NCBI GenBank assembly: GCA_034436355.1
Contig: DAOTVQ010000035.1
Span: 1-64,000, forward strand
Source: CP2-2F sp034436355
GTDB lineage: Bacteria; Chloroflexota; Anaerolineae; Aggregatilineales; UBA2796
DNA: 64,000 nucleotides
Reading direction: 5' to 3'
Numbering within the stretch: the stretch's first letter is position 1; each line of letters starts with the position of its first letter. Shown piece by piece: positions 59,635 through 64,000 of this stretch. Both the position numbers and the translations under genes were made by a program. The notes beneath the pieces were generated by a model. That model did not search any database. It had not been told where the DNA came from and worked only from the letters and a program-made list of their open reading frames with translations.

Positions 59635-60996
59635 ATGTCCGAAGGTCACAGTACGGCTGCCCTGATCGCTTTCTTAGGCTTGGTGCTGCTGAGCGCCATT
59701 CTCTCCGCCGCGTTCTCCTCTGTGGTGAACGCACGCAAGCAGCACCTGCGTGAAATGGCAAATAGTGGCGACCGCCGTGCGGCACGCGCCCTTGCCCTTG
59801 GAGAGGATGCCTCACGCCTGTTGGCGCTGCGGCAAATGGTTTTTGCGCTGCTGCATTTTGCGGCTGCCACCATCGTTCTGCTTGGCGCACAAAGCCTGTT
59901 GGGTGCGCTGCACACCTCCGATGTTCTCGATATTCTGATTGTGTTCATTTTGTTGGTTGTCGGTGCGCTGATCATGCTGATCTTTGGTGAGTTGATCCCA
60001 AGCGCGCTTGCCGCAAAGCATTCCGAAAAGGCTGCCTTGCGCTGGTCGCTGCTCATCATCGCCCTGATGCGTTTCCTAACACCGATCTCTGCCCTGCTGC
60101 GCTGGGCAAGCAGCCGCTTCGCTTCTTCGATGGGCGCCTCTGCCACATCTTACGTCACCGAAGAAGAGATCAAGACGCTGGTGGATGCTGGCTCTGAAGA
60201 AGGTGTCATCGAAGATGACGAAAAAGAGATGATCTACTCGGTGCTGCAATTTAACGATAAAGTGGTGCGCGAACTGATGGTGCCACGCATAGATATTATC
60301 GGGCTGAGCGCGGAAACCACGCTTGAGAATGCCTTGCAAGTGGTGGTTGCCGAAGGGCATTCGCGCATCCCGGTTTACGAAGGCACCATTGATCAGATCA
60401 TCGGGTTGCTCTACGCCAAAGACTTGCTCATCCACACTGATGAGGCGAACCGCCGCCGCACCGTGCGCGAGATTATGCGCCCTGCCTACTTTGTGCCTGA
60501 ATCTAAACGCGCCAGCGAACTGTTGGAAGAATTACAGCGCCGTAAGGTGCATATGGCAGTCGTTATTGATGAATATGGCGGCACAGCCGGCTTGATCACC
60601 ATCGAGGATTTGCTCGAAGAGATTGTGGGTGAGATTCAAGACGAATATGATCCCGAGGAAGAGGCGGAATATCAACAGCTTAGCGCTGATGAATACCGCT
60701 TTGATGGCGGCATTCATCTCGTGGAGGTAAACGAACTGCTTGACGCAGAGCTTTCTACTGAAGAAAGCGATACGCTCGGTGGCTATATCTTCAGCGCCTT
60801 GGGCAAAGTGCCGCAGATGGGAGAAGTATTTGAGCGCGACGGCTTGCGCTTTACCGTGGAAAGTATTGACGGGCGCCGCATTGCGTGGGTGCGTGTGTTG
60901 CGTTTGCCGCCCACTGAAAAGCCTGAGGCAAATGCGGCTGAGGATGCTGCCTTTGCCAAACGTTCTACGCGCAGCAGTTCGCTTGCCCAAACTTGA
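59635..60996 (+). CDS. CorC/HlyC (CNNM) family CBS-domain membrane protein
   Basis: Predicted 453-residue protein. An N-terminal DUF21 domain with about four helices (ALIAFLGLVLLSAILSAAFS) is followed by two CBS domains (MVPRIDIIGLSAETTLENAL, IMRPAYFVPESKRASELLEE) and a C-terminal CorC_HlyC domain (GLITIEDLLEEIVGEIQDEY). The family includes Mg2+/Co2+ efflux-related proteins, with ATP-Mg binding in the CBS pair. AAGGAAG precedes the ATG. The Fur-family gene starts 11 bases after its stop, suggesting shared metal-related expression. Confidence 0.92.
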   Translation: MSEGHSTAALIAFLGLVLLSAILSAAFSSVVNARKQHLREMANSGDRRAARALALGEDASRLLALRQMVFALLHFAAATIVLLGAQSLLGALHTSDVLDILIVFILLVVGALIMLIFGELIPSALAAKHSEKAALRWSLLIIALMRFLTPISALLRWASSRFASSMGASATSYVTEEEIKTLVDAGSEEGVIEDDEKEMIYSVLQFNDKVVRELMVPRIDIIGLSAETTLENALQVVVAEGHSRIPVYEGTIDQIIGLLYAKDLLIHTDEANRRRTVREIMRPAYFVPESKRASELLEELQRRKVHMAVVIDEYGGTAGLITIEDLLEEIVGEIQDEYDPEEEAEYQQLSADEYRFDGGIHLVEVNELLDAELSTEESDTLGGYIFSALGKVPQMGEVFERDGLRFTVESIDGRRIAWVRVLRLPPTEKPEANAAEDAAFAKRSTRSSSLAQT

Positions 60997-61007
60997 AAGG
61001 AACGCTC

Positions 61008-61451
61008 ATGAGCAGCTCTGAATCATCCAGTGTGCGGATTCTGCGCGAGGCAGGCTATAAGATCACCACGCCGCGCCTCACGATCCTAGATATTTTGGAG
61101 AACTATGGTAGGCATATTACAGCCGCAGAACTGCTGACCGAAGTCGAAGCGCGTGATCCATCCATTGGGCGCGCCAGTGTTTTCCGCACCCTAGATTTGA
61201 TGATCAAACTTGGCATTTTGTGGACGACGGTGCAAGGCGGCTCAACCGTCCACTACATGTTGATGCCAAACGGACACCATCATCACATCATCTGCACGCA
61301 TTGTCGGCGGCGCATTGAGTTTGAAGATTGCGGGCTGGGCGTCCTGATCGCTAATTTGGAGCAGCAGCACGGCGTGAAGATCGAGGGGCATTTGCTGGAA
61401 CTTTACGGCATATGCGCCGAATGCCGCGCCTTACCGCACTCAGAAGACTAG
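61008..61451 (+). CDS. Fur family metal-responsive regulator
   Basis: Predicted 147-residue repressor. The winged helix is ILREAGYKITTPRLTILDIL with SIGRASVFRTLDLMIKLGIL; the metal site is GHHHHIICTHC and the second Cys pair GICAEC forms a structural zinc site. It could be Fur, Zur or PerR; the residues do not decide. AAAGGA lies 6 bases before the ATG at 61008, preferred over an in-frame TTG at 60993. Genes it controls are not evident, although the CorC-like gene is co-directional. Confidence 0.9.
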   Translation: MSSSESSSVRILREAGYKITTPRLTILDILENYGRHITAAELLTEVEARDPSIGRASVFRTLDLMIKLGILWTTVQGGSTVHYMLMPNGHHHHIICTHCRRRIEFEDCGLGVLIANLEQQHGVKIEGHLLELYGICAECRALPHSED

Positions 61452-61461
61452 CCCACTGCCT

Positions 61462-61680
61462 TTAGCTTTTCGGTGGCGCGGAATCATCTGCCGCTGCCTT
61501 ATGCAGCCACTTCTTAACAGCCTTCTCAAACTGACGGCGCGCCAACCATACGCGCCGTTCGCAGCCTAAGCATTGAATGCCAATATCTGCGCCGATGCGG
61601 TAGACGCGCCACTGATCGCTGCCGCATGGATGGCGTTTCCGCATTTGCACAATATCGCCGATCTGAACCTCACTCGGCAT
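61462..61680 (-). CDS. DUF951 family protein
   Basis: Predicted 72-residue protein. IGDIVQMRKRHPCGSDQW, RIGADIGIQCLGCERRVWL and RRQFEKAVKKWL match the short DUF951 family, typical of Firmicutes and Chloroflexota. Three Cys (HPCG, CLGC) may bind zinc. GGAAAGG precedes the ATG. The family has no established function; a nucleic acid-binding role is often guessed from its size and basic end. It converges with the Fur gene, 10 bases apart. Confidence 0.85.
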   Translation of the reverse strand: MPSEVQIGDIVQMRKRHPCGSDQWRVYRIGADIGIQCLGCERRVWLARRQFEKAVKKWLHKAAADDSAPPKS

Positions 61681-61803
61681 GGCACACCTTTCCGAAAAAT
61701 GAGACTAAAGTCACAGCAGCACACGCCGCCTTATGCTAAATTCACCCTAGTGAACAAAAAGTTTAGCGGCGTTTGCCGTGTTCTGCTTTGAGGAGCTACG
61801 AGC

Positions 61804-62154
61804 ATGACTCACATTATCACCAGCCTGTGTTTGCGTGATGGCGCCTGCGTGGAGGTTTGCCCGGTTGAGTGCATTGTGCCGGGCTTGCCCGAAAACGAAT
61901 GGCCCTGGTACTTCATCGATCCCGATACCTGCATTGACTGCGGCGCGTGCGTGCCTGAATGCCCCTTTGAGGCGATCTTCCCTGAGGAAGAAGTGCCTCA
62001 GGCATATGAACTGGCTGCCGACCAAGAGGTAGCACCCTTCAGAGGTGATCGCTACAAGTCGCAAGGGGGCGAAATCATTGACCTGACTGAAGATATTCAG
62101 CCCAACTATGATTACTTCCAAAAAGGTCCCGGCTACAGCGCCCTGAACAAGTAA
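61804..62154 (+). CDS. Ferredoxin with two Fe-S cluster sites
   Basis: Predicted 116-residue ferredoxin. The second site is canonical, CIDCGACVPECPFEAI; the first is CLRDGACVEVCPVECI, a spacing seen in 7Fe/8Fe ferredoxins of the FdxA type. A 20-residue segment between the sites (PGLPENEWPWYFIDPDT) and an acidic C-terminal tail are typical. It carries electrons for oxidoreductases. GAGGAG lies before the ATG. It is divergent from DUF951 and ends in a strong hairpin. Confidence 0.92.
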   Translation: MTHIITSLCLRDGACVEVCPVECIVPGLPENEWPWYFIDPDTCIDCGACVPECPFEAIFPEEEVPQAYELAADQEVAPFRGDRYKSQGGEIIDLTEDIQPNYDYFQKGPGYSALNK

Positions 62155-62177
62155 CGCGCCACACTCTTCTAAACTGC

Positions 62178-62210
62178 GTTGTGGTCTCAGGCTGAGCAAG
62201 AGACCACAAC
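62178..62210. terminator. Bidirectional hairpin between ferredoxin and glyoxalase-like genes
   Basis: GTTGTGGTCTC (62178-62188) pairs with GAGACCACAAC (62200-62210), an 11-bp perfect stem with an 11-base loop, between convergent genes; no U-tract. Confidence 0.65.
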
Positions 62211-62216
62211 ACCCAT

Positions 62217-63185
62217 TCAATCCGCATACGCAGCCTCAAAAAATGGCTGAACTGTGAAGCGTACCCCATGCGTTAGCCCATGATCTGCCAGCGGAAACTC
62301 GCCTGCTGCTTCGCCTTGCCGCAAACGCACTGCGTAGAGCGACTCGGCGTTGTGGCGTACCGTCAAATAGGCAGCCCGATCCGCCACTTGCCGCCGAATT
62401 TCCTCTTTATACTGCTGCCACATCTGCCCTGATTGGTGCAGCAGCGCTGCCACATCCGACGGCAGATCGGTGCTAAAAATAGCATCCAACTGGTCTTCAA
62501 GTGCCTCCAACGGTGCCGCTGACCAGCGAATGACCGCCTCGGCTGTTTCGCTCTGCGGCGCACTGATGACAAGCTGAGCATTCTGTAGAGCAAAGACGAC
62601 AAAATCAGGCATATCCGCAGGTTCGGAATCTGTGCCAAGCAAGGCATTGTAGCGGGCTTGGCTGGCTGCTAGATCAGGCGTCACCACCTCTATGCCGCCA
62701 ATGCCGCGCACACCGTTCGGATGCGCCGTGACGCTTGGCTCGGTTGGTACGCGCAGCGGGCGCGGCGTTCGGTCTTCGATCAAGAAAGGCAGAAAGCCAT
62801 CGTCTACCAGCGCCAGCCGCCAAGCAATGCCCGTGCCGTCGGGCTTTTGGCGCGCACCGTCGCGCAGATCGCCCACCGCGACGCGGCGCGCACGCAAGGC
62901 TGCCACCACCGTCTCTAGGTTCGGCACACACAGCGCAAAGCCGCTTAACCCTTCGCCCTTTGCCAGCATTGGGCTGAAATCGAGCGCCTCAGGCGCGGGC
63001 GCGGCGCCCGTCGCTGCCAACAATTCTAAGTAGGTGCCATCGGCAAAGATGATCAGGGCATTGTGCGTTGCGCCGCTGGCATGAACGCCACCCTCTAGCA
63101 CGTTGAAACCGAGTGCGCGGTAATCGTCTATGGCAGCTGCCAAGTCGTTGACGGCAATCACGATATGATCAAGCGGGAAGGACAT
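62217..63185 (-). CDS. Glyoxalase-like (VOC superfamily) protein
   Basis: Predicted 322-residue protein with two VOC-type units. LDHIVIAVNDLAAAIDDYRA and HNALIIFADGTYLELLAA are the first; GGIEVVTPDLAASQARYNAL, in the middle, opens the second. The glyoxalase_3 (PF13468-like) type fits best. The metal ligands are partly present (His in the first strand, Glu in YLELL). The ATG at 63185 follows AGGA; a GTG at 63215 would add ten residues. It lies 18 bases after the lutC stop and may share its operon. Substrate unknown. Confidence 0.82.
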   Translation of the reverse strand: MSFPLDHIVIAVNDLAAAIDDYRALGFNVLEGGVHASGATHNALIIFADGTYLELLAATGAAPAPEALDFSPMLAKGEGLSGFALCVPNLETVVAALRARRVAVGDLRDGARQKPDGTGIAWRLALVDDGFLPFLIEDRTPRPLRVPTEPSVTAHPNGVRGIGGIEVVTPDLAASQARYNALLGTDSEPADMPDFVVFALQNAQLVISAPQSETAEAVIRWSAAPLEALEDQLDAIFSTDLPSDVAALLHQSGQMWQQYKEEIRRQVADRAAYLTVRHNAESLYAVRLRQGEAAGEFPLADHGLTHGVRFTVQPFFEAAYAD

Positions 63186-63233
63186 AAAAACGCGTCCTGT
63201 TTGTTCGTTCTGCACGGGCAGAGTATAGCTTGT

Positions 63234-63932
63234 TTACTGATCAAAAGCGATGACGTGCAGCCACTTTGGTCCATGAACGCCGATGATAATCTGCATCTCG
63301 ATATCGCCGGTGCGGCTGGGGCCCGTCACAAAAACGACGCTGCGCGAGCGCTTGAGCGTTTCCGCGCCGTGTGTGTGCAGCCAATTCTCAGGGCGCGCAT
63401 ACAAGTTTTGGCGCGGCAGCAAGGCAATATGCAGCGGCGGCAGCAGTGAGGGCAGCCGTCCCTGTCCCGCCTCTGTGACCAATGCCAGCGTGCCAGTCGT
63501 AGCAAAGGCAGCATCCACGCCGCTGATGCCAACTGGCACCGAGTCCAGCGCTTGATAGGCAGCTTTCCGATTCACGCCGCTGATCTTTGGCACAATCAGG
63601 CGCACCTGCGCGGCTTCCAGCGCCTGAGCAACGCCTTGAATGGGCAGTTTCTCCCACACAAGCGCTTCCTGAACACCTTCGGCACGCAAGCGCGCCAGCA
63701 GCATCTCAAGGGCTTCTTCGGCATTGGCAGCGTGCTGAAACTGCACGCCTAAGCGCTCCACTTCGGCACGGAAGCGCGCCAAGAGCGCCTCAGGGTCAGC
63801 CGATTCAGTCGGCGAAAGCTGCGTGACGGGCAGCGGATGCTCAGGTGCAGGCGGCACATCTTCAAAAGGCGGCTTGCCCTGCCGCAAACGGGCAAGGATG
63901 GCAGCGCGAGCAGTGTGTGTATCGTGCAGCAT
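63234..63932 (-). CDS. lutC: LutC/YkgG family LUD-domain protein
   Basis: Predicted 232-residue protein of the lactate utilisation LutC group. The LUD-domain features are GISGVDAAFATTGTLAL, PPLHIALLP and the end VTGPSRTGDIEMQIIIGVHG. Together with LutA and LutB it forms an iron-sulfur L-lactate dehydrogenase complex in Bacillus. It begins 6 bases after the stop of the upstream gene, which encodes the end of a LutB-like protein, so the lut order is B then C. Confidence 0.9.
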   Translation of the reverse strand: MLHDTHTARAAILARLRQGKPPFEDVPPAPEHPLPVTQLSPTESADPEALLARFRAEVERLGVQFQHAANAEEALEMLLARLRAEGVQEALVWEKLPIQGVAQALEAAQVRLIVPKISGVNRKAAYQALDSVPVGISGVDAAFATTGTLALVTEAGQGRLPSLLPPLHIALLPRQNLYARPENWLHTHGAETLKRSRSVVFVTGPSRTGDIEMQIIIGVHGPKWLHVIAFDQ

Positions 63933-63938
63933 ACCGAT

Positions 63939-64000
63939 TCAGCTCCCTTGCTGGCGCTCACGCCACAACTGACGGAAAGGCTTCGCCGCGAAAGGCGGAA
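63939..64000 (-). CDS. lutB: C-terminal end of a LutB-like iron-sulfur protein, partial
   Basis: Nineteen full codons are inside the window, ending PPFAAKPFRQLWRERQQGS before the TGA at 63939. The PF-R--W--R pattern resembles the usual C-terminus of LutB-type proteins, and the position just before lutC fits. The rest lies beyond the window edge, so the call rests on context and a short tail. Confidence 0.6.
   Translation of the reverse strand, partial: PPFAAKPFRQLWRERQQGS

Noticed and set aside
1..64000. CRISPR arrays, prophage, transposons or integrons
   Set aside because: No regularly spaced repeats, transposase, integrase or recombinase motifs, or phage structural genes were found on reading both strands.

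Overview
The window looks like a chromosomal segment of a bacterium of the Chloroflexota, probably an Anaerolineae-like lineage. This is inferred from gene content, not from a database search. The pointers are a fused glycyl-tRNA synthetase, large polytopic GT39/YfhO-type membrane proteins with beta-rich C-terminal domains, BTAD-type regulators, UDP-sulfoquinovose synthase and a DUF951 protein. I see no phage genes, insertion sequences, integrases or CRISPR arrays. Coding density is high, and many genes overlap by ATGA, GTGA or TGATG junctions.

Layout. 0-3.3 kb: end of a GT2 glycosyltransferase, homogentisate dioxygenase, and the azlCD branched-chain amino acid exporter. 3.6-9.5 kb: a minus-strand operon of C39-like protease/TPR protein, tandem GNAT, GT39-like membrane protein and TolB-like lipoprotein-type protein. 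9.5-10.9 kb: ridA and two tandem Nudix paralogues. 11-16.3 kb (plus): PhoB-like regulator, sqdB, FmdB zinc ribbon, large membrane protein. 16.3-21.8 kb (minus): a compact cluster of MurA-like transferase, alpha/beta hydrolase, membrane-anchored Mur ligase, Ddl and dual-specificity phosphatase; it resembles peptidoglycan precursor synthesis but with unusual enzymes. 21.9-30.4 kb: aldehyde dehydrogenase, secreted proteins, hpt, CCA/poly(A) polymerase-HD protein, P-type ATPase. 30.4-37.8 kb (minus): rhamnulokinase, FGE/SUMF1 protein, MocR-type regulator and a peptide ABC importer without its ATPases. 38-41.6 kb: CtpA-type protease, tRNA-Ser(GGA), and a divergent NarL-type two-component pair. 41.7-46.1 kb: fused glyQS, then (minus) a YeiH-type exporter preceded by an unlisted 48-residue membrane protein and a strongly structured leader. 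46.4-50.2 kb: DPM1-like GT2, GT39, DUF402, thiolase. 50.4-51.7 kb: a solitary TIR plus PD-(D/E)XK nuclease fusion, the best candidate for an undescribed (defence-type) effector. 51.9-64 kb: tdh, mutY, a calcineurin-like phosphodiesterase, an MBL hydrolase paired with a double-receiver/BTAD regulator, glmU, a CorC/HlyC protein, a Fur-family regulator, DUF951, ferredoxin, a glyoxalase-like protein, lutC and the end of lutB.

Signals. Many plus-strand genes and the tRNA carry a GCTATAAT-like extended -10 element with no obvious -35, while a few minus-strand genes have TTGACG-17-type promoters. Most convergent gene junctions with room for it carry a long perfect hairpin, usually without a U-tract. 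I judged function from motifs and family resemblance read by eye; start codons were chosen from ribosome-binding sites, overlaps and family length.
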